64,000 nt of DNA, taken from positions 35,795-99,794 of the forward strand of contig CASPWD010000009.1 in the NCBI GenBank assembly GCA_949425635.1, in the 5' to 3' direction. How positions within the stretch are numbered: position 1 is the first letter of the stretch; each line of letters opens with the position of its first letter. Below, one piece after another: positions 1 to 8,187 of this stretch. Source of the stretch: an uncultured Bacilli bacterium (GTDB lineage: Bacteria > Bacillota_I > Bacilli_A > RF39 > UBA660). A program made the translations under genes and the position numbers. The notes under the pieces are model-generated. The model had not been told where the DNA came from. It searched no databases and was given only the letters and a program-made list of their open reading frames with translations.

Positions 1-614
1 TTATAAACACTGAAGTTTATGAAGAAGAATATGAAGAAACGATAGAAAAGATAAAAATAACTGATTCTGAAACTATGGAAAAGTTCAAATTAGATCCACC
101 AGAGATTAAAATAACTACTTTAAATGATTTTTTAAGAAATATTATTTGCAATTTATATAATCATTATATTGAAAATGGTTGTGATGACATTACAGCTTTA
201 AATAATGTTTGGGCTTATTTCTTCAGAGACTTTGATCCATTGGGAGAACTTGATAAAATGGGTATTGATTTAAGAAGTAAAAATTTTTATAAAAAGTATA
301 TGATTAACTTAATGTACGCCGATTTATATGAGGATGTTTCTAATGAAGCTATAAGAAAAGGTCCAGATTATGAGGATCGTCTTGCATTATCTATTCCTTT
401 AATAACGACACATATTGGACTAATTAGTCTGCCTAAAGAAGAAGGCGTAAGAAATAGAATTTTAAAACATTTTATTCTTCTACAAGATGAACAAGAGAAG
501 AAAAAACAAAACAGAAAGAAAACTCATGTTGATGGTAGAATCCACATATTAAAAAAAGTTAATCCAACTTATATTTTAGATGAATTAACTTTAGGGTTTT
601 CGAAACATTTTTAA
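1..614 (+). CDS. hypothetical protein, 5'-truncated at window edge
   Basis: The reading frame is already open at the first bases of the window and runs through the first ATG (position 75) without a stop, so the true start lies upstream and this is the C-terminal part of a longer protein. About 204 residues are visible. They are soluble and charged, with a lysine-rich stretch near the C-terminus (EKKKQNRKK) and no membrane segment. I recognise no family. A strong hairpin with a T-run follows, so it is the last gene of its transcript. Function unknown. Confidence 0.6.
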   Translation, partial: INTEVYEEEYEETIEKIKITDSETMEKFKLDPPEIKITTLNDFLRNIICNLYNHYIENGCDDITALNNVWAYFFRDFDPLGELDKMGIDLRSKNFYKKYMINLMYADLYEDVSNEAIRKGPDYEDRLALSIPLITTHIGLISLPKEEGVRNRILKHFILLQDEQEKKKQNRKKTHVDGRIHILKKVNPTYILDELTLGFSKHF

Positions 615-696
615 TTTTAAGGACTTCTAAGTCGAATATTATAACTTAGATATTTGGTAATAATTTATTTTTATCAGGTTAGTAATTTTTAGGGTG

Positions 697-728
697 AAAT
701 CTTACATATTTTGTAAGATTTTTTTATT
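697..728 (+). terminator. rho-independent terminator
   Basis: A perfect 10-bp stem (697-706 with 712-721) and a short loop are followed by a T-run on the plus strand. It ends the truncated first gene and lies against the stop codon of the converging ssb gene. Confidence 0.8.
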
Positions 729-731
729 TTT

Positions 732-1091
732 TTATTCTTCATCGTCTTCGTCAGTTTCGTCATTTTTAGAATTGTTAGATGATAAGAATGTCACTTTTTC
801 AGCAATTACTTCTGTTGTATATTTTTTGGTGCCTTCTTTATCTTCATAACTACTTACTTGGATTCTTCCACGAATACCAACAATATCACCTTTTTTACAA
901 TATTCACTAGTACTTGCTGCTACAGCGTTCCATAATGTACATCTAATAAAGTCAGTTTCATAAACACCATCACAATTTTTGAAAGTTCTTTGAACAGCTA
1001 ATAAGAGAGTTGTTACTTTTTTACCATTTTCTGTTTCAACTACTTCTAGATTATCTGTAAGTCTTCCAACTAGCATAACTTGATTAAGCAT
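732..1091 (-). CDS. ssb: single-stranded DNA-binding protein
   Basis: 119 residues. The OB-fold of bacterial SSB is clear: MLNQVMLVGRLT at the N-terminus, then TLLLAVQRTF and DFIRCTLWN-type strands and a GDIVGIRGRIQ strand. SSB coats single-stranded DNA in replication, repair and recombination. The start is fixed by AGGAGGG eight bases upstream. The acidic tail is short and ends in DETDEDDEE. The usual amphipathic tip with a terminal proline-phenylalanine, which binds partner proteins, is absent, and the protein is shorter than the ~165 residues of a typical replicative SSB. It may be a secondary SSB (compare SsbB of Bacillus) with another ssb elsewhere. Transcribed alone from its own promoter. 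Confidence 0.92.
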   Translation of the reverse strand: MLNQVMLVGRLTDNLEVVETENGKKVTTLLLAVQRTFKNCDGVYETDFIRCTLWNAVAASTSEYCKKGDIVGIRGRIQVSSYEDKEGTKKYTTEVIAEKVTFLSSNNSKNDETDEDDEE

Positions 1092-1116
1092 GGCTTTTCC
1101 CTCCTTTCAAGAAGTG

Positions 1117-1145
1117 ATAATAGCAAATACTCAATTGGGAAACAA
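1117..1145 (-). promoter_or_regulatory. putative sigma-A promoter of ssb
   Basis: On the minus strand TTGTTT (1140-1145) and TATTAT (1117-1122) are separated by 17 bases. This sits about 25 bases ahead of the start codon and just upstream of the AGGAGGG site. Confidence 0.55.
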
Positions 1146-1221
1146 ATTGATAAAAAATGGTTTTATCCTCGAAAAAGAAGCTAAAAAATTTTTTTGCTTA
1201 GAGCAAACTAATTTTTTGGCA

Positions 1222-1257
1222 ATAAAAATTGGTATCAAATTTTGTGTTTGATACCAT
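1222..1257 (-). terminator. rho-independent terminator of sufB
   Basis: A 9-bp perfect stem (1231-1239 with 1247-1255), extended by A/T pairs, is followed on the minus strand by a T-rich tract. It lies about 65 bases after the sufB stop codon. Confidence 0.65.
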
Positions 1258-1320
1258 TTTTAATTTTTTTGAGTATTTTTTTATTTTTTATATTTTTTAC
1301 ATAATATTTACAAATAAATA

Positions 1321-2616
1321 TTATTCTTTTAAAAGTCGATTTAATTCTACTGCATATTCCATAGGTAATTCTTTCTTAAAGTCACTAATAAAGCCCATTA
1401 TTAATAATTCTTTTGCAGTATCTTCACTTAAGCCCTTACTTGTTAAATAAAACATTTTTTCGGCAGATACTTTAGAAATTGTTGCTTCATGTTCAAGTAC
1501 ACTACTATTATTACCTAATATATTAGTTGGGAATGTATCGCTTCTCGAGATATCATCTAGAAGAATTGTATCACATTTTATACTAGCTTTACTATTAAGA
1601 GCTGTTTTTCCTATCTTAGTTAAGCCACGATAGTTGCTTACACCACCATCACTTGCAATAGATTTACTTACAATATTACTCTTAGTATTTTTACCGATGT
1701 GAATCATTTTGGCTCCAGCATCTAATTGTTGACCAGACTTGGCGTATGCAATAGATATTGAATTACCAGTTGCTCCCTCACCTTTTAAAATACATGACGG
1801 ATATTTCATCGTAATTTTACTACCAATATTTCCATCTACCCATTCCATTAAACCATAATCATCGACAATAGCTCTTTTAGTAACTAAATTATAAACGTCA
1901 GTTGACCAGTTTTGGATAGTTGAATAACGACAATGAGCATTCTTTTTAATAAATATTTCAACAACTCCAGCATGTAAAGATGTTACACTATATTCTTTGG
2001 CAGTACATCCTTCAATATAGCTTAAATCAGCACCTTCATCAACAATAATTATAGTTCTTTCGAATTGACCAAGTGATTCTGTTTCGATTCTAAAATAACT
2101 TTGAAGAGGACGATTTACCTTAACACCTTTTGGAATATAAATGAAAGATCCTCCTGACCAGACAGCACCATTTAAAGCAGTATATTTATTTTCTGCATAA
2201 TTAACTAAATGGTTAAAGTATTCTTTAAATAGTTCTGGATACTTTTGCAAGGCATCGTCTGTTGATGTAAAAATAATTCCTTCGTCATCTAAAGATTGAT
2301 TATGGTAAATCACTTCGCTTTCAAACTGGTTAGTAACTCCACCTAAATACTTTTTTTCAGCATCTATAACACCTAGTTCATCAAAACTATTACGAATACT
2401 ACAATTTACTTTTTTCCAATCGTTAGTAATCTTCTCTTCCGTTCCTTTATAATAAGTTATATTATCAAAATCCAACTCTAATTTTGGACCAAATTTAGGA
2501 TTATCCAATTCTTGAAATTTTTTAAAAGACTTAAGACGAAATTCTAACATCCATTCTGGTTCGTTTTTCTTTTTTGATAAATCTATAACAAATTGTTCAT
2601 TTAGTTCTCTTTTCAT
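1321..2616 (-). CDS. sufB: Fe-S cluster assembly protein SufB
   Basis: SufB is the scaffold subunit of the SUF iron-sulfur cluster machinery, acting in the cytosol with SufC and SufD. The SufBD beta-helix core is plain, with stretches such as GAVWSGGSFIYIPKGV, EGCTAKEYSVTSLHAGVVE and the C-terminal DTILLDDISRSDTFPTN. I start at the third in-frame ATG (MKRELNEQ, 431 residues) because an upstream TATAAT makes the two earlier ATGs unlikely to be transcribed. The usual sufC, sufD, sufS and sufU neighbours are not here: the gene stands alone, divergent from an unknown gene and followed by its own terminator. The other suf genes must be elsewhere or absent. Confidence 0.93.
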   Translation of the reverse strand: MKRELNEQFVIDLSKKKNEPEWMLEFRLKSFKKFQELDNPKFGPKLELDFDNITYYKGTEEKITNDWKKVNCSIRNSFDELGVIDAEKKYLGGVTNQFESEVIYHNQSLDDEGIIFTSTDDALQKYPELFKEYFNHLVNYAENKYTALNGAVWSGGSFIYIPKGVKVNRPLQSYFRIETESLGQFERTIIIVDEGADLSYIEGCTAKEYSVTSLHAGVVEIFIKKNAHCRYSTIQNWSTDVYNLVTKRAIVDDYGLMEWVDGNIGSKITMKYPSCILKGEGATGNSISIAYAKSGQQLDAGAKMIHIGKNTKSNIVSKSIASDGGVSNYRGLTKIGKTALNSKASIKCDTILLDDISRSDTFPTNILGNNSSVLEHEATISKVSAEKMFYLTSKGLSEDTAKELLIMGFISDFKKELPMEYAVELNRLLKE

Positions 2617-2631
2617 AAACATCACGCATTT

Positions 2632-2660
2632 ATTATACATCATTCGTATTTATTTGAAAA
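2632..2660 (-). promoter_or_regulatory. putative promoter of sufB
   Basis: Minus-strand TTTTCA (2655-2660), a 17-base spacer and a perfect TATAAT (2632-2637). Transcription would begin only about 9 bases before the MKRELNEQ start, giving a very short leader. Confidence 0.5.
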
Positions 2661-2699
2661 TAGAGAAATTTTTTGTTACTATTATTATAAGGTGATAAT

Positions 2700-4019
2700 A
2701 TGAATATTATAGAAATTAATAAACAGACTTTATATAATTTATATGAGCAGTTTCCTGAAAGCTTTAGTGGATTAAAATTAGAAGGAAATAATTTAGTTTA
2801 TAAAGGTGAAGCTGTTGATATAAGTAATTTTAACATTAATGATTTACTAACTCCTGAAACTGATTTTTATTCTTCATTAAGTGTTTTATCTTCAGAGGAT
2901 ATTTTTAAAATAATACGATTACATGCAATAAAATTAGATTCCTTAATGCAACGAGATGAAAAAAGTAAATCCGAGAAAAGAGTAGAAATTATAAAAAGTG
3001 AAAACCCTTTAATGAAAAATATTAGTATTGTAGTTAGAAATAACAATGGCTTAAGTGATGAGTTTTTAAATATTGTAGATAGTACAGGAAGAGATCATCT
3101 ATTTAGAAATGATAGAGACGTTGACATATTCGATATATATGAGTCACTAAAGTATAGAAATATTGGACATGATATTACTCCTGATGAATTGGTAGATGCT
3201 ATTAATAGGAAACTTTATCAAGTACAGTTGAAAGATGCACGTACTATAATGGACTCTTCTACTGTTTCAGAACAATTTGCTAATAAGATTGATTTAGTTA
3301 ATAGACCTTATAAAGACGATAAAATGCACACAGTATATGGAAATGAAGACAATGATATTGCAATTGTTGCAGACAATGCTGGTGGAGAACATAAAGTTGT
3401 AACATTTGATCATAATCAATATGGAGATTTAGTCATGCAAAATCATGGTCAGAATGTTGCTGGTAGTGATACTTCTCTTGTTAATAATGGGACTGCACAA
3501 GATGTTGAATTTGAAAGCAACGTTAATTCTAATACTGAATTTGAGGTACAACAAGAAACTAATGATGAAATTATGGCTAGACTAATAACTCCAGAAGAAT
3601 TTTATCGTTTAATTAGTTCTTCTGAAGATTTAAGTGAAAAACAAAGAAAAGATGTAGACTTATATTATGCATATATTGGAGATTTAATGATTTATGAAGA
3701 TTACCTTTTAAGTGAGTTACGTCAGATGCTTAATGAATTCCGTGCTTTTGTGTATGATTTAGAATATGGAGATCATGAAGAAGACTTAAATCAAAATCAA
3801 CAAGAAGCGATTGATAAAAATCATGAATTGGAAGAAAAGAAAACACAATATATTTCACCTGAGACAATGGAGCAAATAAATAAAGAAGTCAAAAAGCTTG
3901 AACTTATTAGAGAGCATAGTTCTAATGATACAGGTAGTATAAGTACACTTCAAGTTATTGCTGTTATTGTTGGTATTTCTATTATTTTAACTGCTGTTAC
4001 TTTATATTTAATAAATTAA
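2700..4019 (+). CDS. hypothetical tail-anchored membrane protein
   Basis: 439 residues, preceded by AAGGTGAT at good spacing. The body is hydrophilic and acidic, with a long glutamine/glutamate-rich helical stretch around residues 290-400. One hydrophobic segment lies at the extreme C-terminus (about 416-438, VIAVIVGISIILTAVTLYLI), which suggests a single C-terminal anchor with the bulk in the cytosol. There is no signal peptide. No family recognised. It is divergent from sufB, convergent with pta, and transcribed alone. Function unknown. Confidence 0.8.
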   Translation: MNIIEINKQTLYNLYEQFPESFSGLKLEGNNLVYKGEAVDISNFNINDLLTPETDFYSSLSVLSSEDIFKIIRLHAIKLDSLMQRDEKSKSEKRVEIIKSENPLMKNISIVVRNNNGLSDEFLNIVDSTGRDHLFRNDRDVDIFDIYESLKYRNIGHDITPDELVDAINRKLYQVQLKDARTIMDSSTVSEQFANKIDLVNRPYKDDKMHTVYGNEDNDIAIVADNAGGEHKVVTFDHNQYGDLVMQNHGQNVAGSDTSLVNNGTAQDVEFESNVNSNTEFEVQQETNDEIMARLITPEEFYRLISSSEDLSEKQRKDVDLYYAYIGDLMIYEDYLLSELRQMLNEFRAFVYDLEYGDHEEDLNQNQQEAIDKNHELEEKKTQYISPETMEQINKEVKKLELIREHSSNDTGSISTLQVIAVIVGISIILTAVTLYLIN

Positions 4020-4020
4020 A

Positions 4021-4046
4021 AAAATGTTTCATTTGAAACATTTTTT
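4021..4046. terminator. bidirectional terminator between converging genes
   Basis: An 11-bp perfect stem (4021-4031 with 4034-4044) is flanked by A-runs on one side and T-runs on the other. It can serve both the plus-strand unknown gene and the minus-strand pta gene, whose stop codon abuts it. Confidence 0.8.
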
Positions 4047-5046
4047 ATTTTGTTATGGCTTGAACAGATGTAATAGCAACTACCCCTACTATATCTTCTG
4101 TACTACAACCACGTGATAAATCATTTACTGGTTTTTTAATTCCTTGTGTTATTGGGCCATATGCTTCAGCTTTTGCAAGTCTTTGAACTAGTTTATATCC
4201 AATATTCCCAGCATCTAAATCAGGGAATATTAAAACATTTGCGTGTCCAGCCACTTTAGAATTTGGAGCTTTAGACGCCGCAACACTTGGCACGATAGCT
4301 GCATCAAGCTGTAATTCACCATCAATGTTATATTCTGGGTATTCTTTTTTCGCAATAGAGACAGCTTCGACAACTTTGTCTACATCAGGATGAGAAGCAC
4401 TTCCCATAGTAGAGTGTGAAAGTAAAGCTGTAACCGCTTTTTCACCAGTAAGTAATTCAAATGATTCTGATGATGAAGCGGCAATAGCTGCAAGACGCTC
4501 TGGGTCTGGATTTTGTTCTAATCCTGAATCGCCGAAGACAAAAGTTCCATTTAGACCATATTCACAATTTGGAACAACCATTAAGAAGAATGCTGATACT
4601 AACTTAGCATCTTCTTTAGTTTTGATAATTTGTAAAGCAGGTCTTAATGTATTCGCTGTCGAATGACATGCTCCTGAGACAATGCCATCTGCATGATCTA
4701 ACTTAACAAGCATACATGCATAATACATATAGTCATCTAATAAAGTTTGTCTAGCTAATTCTAAAGTCATACCTTTATTCTTTCTTAACTCGTAAAATTC
4801 ATTTACTAAAGTGTCTGTTAAATCACTAGTAAATGGATTGATAATATTAATATCATCTAATTTAATATTTTCTTTTAAGGCTAAAGATGAAATTTCGTCT
4901 TCTTTTCCTATTAAAATTATTTCAGCAATTTTCTCATCTGTACATATTCTTGCTGCTTTTAAAACACGAGCATCCATTGTTTCAGGTAAGATTATCTTTT
5001 TTATATTATTTCTAGCTCTTTCTTTTATTGAATCGATAAAATTCAT
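4045..5046 (-). CDS. pta: phosphate acetyltransferase
   Basis: 333 residues, the normal length for the short form of the enzyme. It interconverts acetyl-CoA and phosphate with acetyl phosphate and CoA, normally feeding acetate kinase for ATP. Diagnostic stretches are KIILPETMDARVLKAA near the N-terminus, DGIVSGACHSTANTLRPAL in the middle, and FPDLDAGNIGYKLVQRLA with EAYGPITQGIKKPVNDLSRG near the C-terminus. An AGAAGGA site precedes the ATG. No ackA lies beside it. It probably reflects fermentative, acetate-forming metabolism. Confidence 0.95.
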   Translation of the reverse strand: MNFIDSIKERARNNIKKIILPETMDARVLKAARICTDEKIAEIILIGKEDEISSLALKENIKLDDINIINPFTSDLTDTLVNEFYELRKNKGMTLELARQTLLDDYMYYACMLVKLDHADGIVSGACHSTANTLRPALQIIKTKEDAKLVSAFFLMVVPNCEYGLNGTFVFGDSGLEQNPDPERLAAIAASSSESFELLTGEKAVTALLSHSTMGSASHPDVDKVVEAVSIAKKEYPEYNIDGELQLDAAIVPSVAASKAPNSKVAGHANVLIFPDLDAGNIGYKLVQRLAKAEAYGPITQGIKKPVNDLSRGCSTEDIVGVVAITSVQAITK

Positions 5047-5090
5047 AACTATTCCTTCTTTCCTAAAATATTATATTATTTTTTTTCATC

Positions 5091-5115
5091 AAAAAAAAGT
5101 GTATTTACACTTTTA
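5091..5115 (-). terminator. rho-independent terminator
   Basis: A 9-bp perfect stem (5095-5103 with 5106-5114) overlaps the stop codon of the upstream unknown gene and is followed on the minus strand by eight T residues. Confidence 0.8.
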
Positions 5116-5859
5116 TTGATTATTTATGTAAGCAGTATAAAATTCTATTATAGAACTATATATATAAGTTACTAAATCTTTTTTGTCTGAAAGACTTGGT
5201 AAATATAAACTATAATTATTTGGCAGATAATTTCTTCTTAGTGCTGGCTCCTTTTCATAGTTGTTATTATGATGATTATACTTAATTGGAATAACTTTAC
5301 CAGGCTTAAATAAATCTATGACATCTAAACGTGGTTGTTCTACTTTAATAGAGCGTGTTATTATAACACTAAATTGATTTTCTATTTCGATGTCAGTATA
5401 CTTAAAACCAAAAGAATCAATATTATTTATATAATTTTTTATATTGTCATTTTCATTGTATGTAAATAATTCAATTTGATAACTTTCTTCGACAAGACCT
5501 TCAATATTAGTTACTAGTCCAGTTACTTCAATTGTAGGTTCTTCAATACTATATACTTCTTTATCCTCTAAGGCAAAATATCTTACTTCTAATTCTCTAG
5601 TTGTTTCATAATAAACATCGTCATTAGATAGCTCGACTGTTGTTTCATCCGTTTCATACTTTACAGATAAGTTACTTGGATTAATATCTAAAATAAAAGA
5701 GCCGACTTCTACATTATATTGTCTTTCTTTAATACATTCTCTTAATAACTCAAATAATTTTTTTTTAATGCTTACTTTATCTAATTCACTACGTTCGTAA
5801 CTATTTTGATATAAACAATTTTTTAGATTTTCAATTTTACTGGTTATTTCTTGATTCAT
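5113..5859 (-). CDS. hypothetical protein
   Basis: 248 residues, with AGGTGAT ahead of the ATG. The protein is soluble and acidic, has no membrane segment or signal peptide, starts with a helical N-terminal ~50 residues and continues as alternating strand-like segments. No known motif. It is a single-gene transcript with its own terminator, between pta and two anchored unknown proteins. Function unknown. Confidence 0.75.
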   Translation of the reverse strand: MNQEITSKIENLKNCLYQNSYERSELDKVSIKKKLFELLRECIKERQYNVEVGSFILDINPSNLSVKYETDETTVELSNDDVYYETTRELEVRYFALEDKEVYSIEEPTIEVTGLVTNIEGLVEESYQIELFTYNENDNIKNYINNIDSFGFKYTDIEIENQFSVIITRSIKVEQPRLDVIDLFKPGKVIPIKYNHHNNNYEKEPALRRNYLPNNYSLYLPSLSDKKDLVTYIYSSIIEFYTAYINNQ

Positions 5860-5907
5860 ATTATCACCTATTCTTCATTTATTATAAAATATATTTAATT
5901 TTTTAAC

Positions 5908-5933
5908 AAGAAAAAGAAGTCGTGGTGACTTCT
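5908..5933 (-). terminator. rho-independent terminator
   Basis: A 7-bp stem (5915-5921 with 5927-5933) lies against the stop codon of the gene ending at 5932 and is followed by T-rich sequence on the minus strand. Confidence 0.7.
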
Positions 5934-6771
5934 ATTCGTAAATATCTGGATAATAGGATACTTTATATTTTTTCAACATTTTATAATATATTTCACTATT
6001 ATAAATTACATATTCATTTTCGTATAAATAAGCTGTTCGATCAGAAAACATTGAATCAACACTAGGGCCAATAATGAAACTATAAATTTTGTCATTTTCA
6101 ATTTTAGTACTTACATGTCCTTCTAGTTTTTCAATTAAAGCATTACCATTATTAATAAATTTATCTGATTTATAATAATATTTAGTTGTAATACTTTCTC
6201 CTGAATCAGCTAGAAATTCCATATAATGTTCCATAGATAGATAACTTCCATCTAAATTCATACTGTTATTAGACACAAAAGTAAAGTGATCTAGTTCTGT
6301 TTCAAATGGTTTGTGTTTTAAAAGAGTTCCATAATCATCTAAGACAATTAACATGTAGTCAAAACGAATAGCTAAATAATATTTGTCATCTAAACCTTTT
6401 ATAAAATAAAAGTTATCTTCGGTTAAATCATATAATGGGTCAAGATTTTTAATATCAAGTCCTTTGTTAGTATAAGAAACTGATTTTAGTTCACGATTAT
6501 CAAAGTATAAAGTGAAATCAAAATTATAATCTATTTTATTTTCTTCTTTTAATTCCTTTTTATCGACATTTATTTTTACTATATGTTTCTTATTATTGTA
6601 AGTTACTTCGTACTCCTTAAAATAGTTATTAGTGCTCGTTTTCTTGCCTGATAGCTTTATTTCTGTATCATTCGTAGCAGAATTACTTGTTTTAAAACTA
6701 GCATAAAAGCTTATACTTGTTACGGAAATAACTAATACAAATAGAGATATTATTAATACAATTTTCTTTTT
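5932..6771 (-). CDS. hypothetical membrane-anchored protein (paralogue of next gene)
   Basis: 279 residues from the ATG at 6771, chosen because AGGTG precedes it and because the longer frame would overlap the upstream gene. One hydrophobic segment at residues 3-24 acts as signal anchor or uncleaved signal; there is no lipobox cysteine. The rest is an extracytoplasmic domain rich in tyrosine and charged residues. Its order of segments (a 'Y.VTYN.K.HIVK' strand, a 'YYLAIRFDYML' strand) resembles the neighbouring upstream protein, so the two look like diverged paralogues in one operon. No family recognised. Confidence 0.75.
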   Translation of the reverse strand, partial: KKKIVLIISLFVLVISVTSISFYASFKTSNSATNDTEIKLSGKKTSTNNYFKEYEVTYNNKKHIVKINVDKKELKEENKIDYNFDFTLYFDNRELKSVSYTNKGLDIKNLDPLYDLTEDNFYFIKGLDDKYYLAIRFDYMLIVLDDYGTLLKHKPFETELDHFTFVSNNSMNLDGSYLSMEHYMEFLADSGESITTKYYYKSDKFINNGNALIEKLEGHVSTKIENDKIYSFIIGPSVDSMFSDRTAYLYENEYVIYNSEIYYKMLKKYKVSYYPDIYE

Positions 6772-6788
6772 CATAGTACTACACCTAT

Positions 6789-7784
6789 CTAACATACTGA
6801 TGCTGAATCCCAATGGATTTCATACTCACCTATTTTTTGAGGACTTATCACGTTGTCTTTAATAATAAGTTCATATTCCTCTGCTATTCCAATATTACAT
6901 TCTTGAGTTATATCGAAATATTTTATCTTATCTTTCATTAATGCTAAGTTGATTCCACCATATTCTTCAGATTTACCTTTTATTTTATAGCCGATAATAG
7001 AAGAATATTCCATCATATTTATAGAACGTCCTTCGTTGTCTGAATAAGTAAAGACATTTTTCTCTCCAGAATTTAAATGAACTGAAAGTTTTTCGAAGTT
7101 ATCGTTCATTATATACACTTCATGATTTCTTATGTGATAACGTGGAAATTCTAATGTGTGCAAAATCGCATATTCTTTTGCATCAGCTCCAATAAAAATC
7201 TTTAATTGTTCTGGTTCAAAAAAACAACCAGAATCAGAATAATTGGAAATAACTTCGCCCATAGTTGTATAATCATCAATTAATTCAACGTTATTTTCGT
7301 CAACGATTTTATTATCTAAAATCATAAGATAATTTATTTTATGATTATTTAAAGTATATCTGACTTCTAAAATTTTGGTTTTATCATTCATTGTTATTTG
7401 ATATTTTTGGATAAATTGAGAATCATTTTCGATATTTTCAATTTTGGTCATACGAGTTCTACCATCAATATAATCTTCTTCTAAAATGGGGTCTTTGTTA
7501 AGAGCTGGTGAATATCCTTTTAATAATTCAGAAACTTTTTTATTATTATTTTTATCTTCTTCAGGTTCCGAATCTTCTTTTTCTTCTTTATTTGAATCTT
7601 GATTATCTGTTTCTTCTGTTTTTGTTCCTGAGTTTTTTTCATTATAATTTGTTTCAACATTTTTACTATCTTTCATACTTTTTACAATAAAAAAGCTAGA
7701 TATGCCGATTAATATTAATACTACTGCTATAATACTAAAAATAATTATTTTTTTCTTATTAATTGGTTTCTTTTCCATTTCCAT
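6789..7784 (-). CDS. hypothetical membrane-anchored protein with charged linker
   Basis: 331 residues from the ATG at 7784, which follows AGGTG with six bases between; the earlier GTG overlaps that site. A lysine-rich N-terminus and a hydrophobic segment (about 12-36) lead into a ~45-residue linker made of E, K, D and N, then a globular outer domain of ~230 residues ending in a cysteine. It looks like a single-pass extracytoplasmic protein. The downstream gene starts 18 bases after it, so the two are co-transcribed. No family recognised. Confidence 0.75.
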   Translation of the reverse strand: MEMEKKPINKKKIIIFSIIAVVLILIGISSFFIVKSMKDSKNVETNYNEKNSGTKTEETDNQDSNKEEKEDSEPEEDKNNNKKVSELLKGYSPALNKDPILEEDYIDGRTRMTKIENIENDSQFIQKYQITMNDKTKILEVRYTLNNHKINYLMILDNKIVDENNVELIDDYTTMGEVISNYSDSGCFFEPEQLKIFIGADAKEYAILHTLEFPRYHIRNHEVYIMNDNFEKLSVHLNSGEKNVFTYSDNEGRSINMMEYSSIIGYKIKGKSEEYGGINLALMKDKIKYFDITQECNIGIAEEYELIIKDNVISPQKIGEYEIHWDSASVC

Positions 7785-7820
7785 TACAATCACCTACTAT
7801 AGATATTCTAACATAAAAAA

Positions 7821-7850
7821 AGTATAAAAAAAAGAAGCTTACTTCGCTTC
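7821..7850 (-). terminator. rho-independent terminator of spoVS
   Basis: Stem GAAGC/GCTTC (7834-7838 with 7846-7850) spans the stop codon and is followed by a long T-run on the minus strand. Confidence 0.6.
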
Positions 7851-8099
7851 AATAATAAGTTTAATGGCTGTTTTTTCTTTTCCGTCAATTTCAATATCCG
7901 TAAATGCTGGAATACAAACTAAATTAATTCCACTAGGTGAAATGTAGCCACGAGCAATTGAAACTGCTTTAACAGCTTGATTTAAGGCACCTGCTCCAAC
8001 CGTTTGAATTTCGACACCACCTTTTTCTCTAAATATATTAGCAATAGCTCCAGCTACTTTACTAGGATTTGATTTACTTGATACTTTTAATATTTCCAT
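7839..8099 (-). CDS. spoVS: stage V sporulation protein S
   Basis: 86 residues, exactly the size of SpoVS, and very well conserved: MEILKVSSKSNPSKVAGAIA, then GAGALNQAVKAVSIARGYI and INLVCIPAFTDIEIDGKEKT. SpoVS is a small Alba-like nucleic-acid-binding protein; in Bacillus it affects septation and spore coat assembly, and it is also found in some non-sporulating bacteria. An AGAGGAA site lies upstream. Single-gene transcript. With the CotD-like gene at 43 kb it hints at, but does not prove, sporulation ability. Confidence 0.95.
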   Translation of the reverse strand: MEILKVSSKSNPSKVAGAIANIFREKGGVEIQTVGAGALNQAVKAVSIARGYISPSGINLVCIPAFTDIEIDGKEKTAIKLIIEAK

Positions 8100-8159
8100 A
8101 TTATTTATTTCCTCTCTTTCATTTTAAATATATGTATTATTTTAAAAAATATGAAAAAG

Positions 8160-8187
8160 AAAAAACATTTAAGTTTCCTTAAACGTT
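8160..8187 (-). terminator. rho-independent terminator of surface locus 1
   Basis: A 10-bp stem with one G-T pair (8164-8173 with 8178-8187) and a GAAA loop overlaps the stop codon at 8179 and is followed on the minus strand by T-rich sequence. It ends the operon that starts near 15.9 kb. Confidence 0.75.

Noticed and set aside
4811..5119. A 102-codon plus-strand frame opposite the start of pta
   Set aside because: Overlaps a clear enzyme gene on the other strand and crosses two terminator-like regions; no supporting signal.
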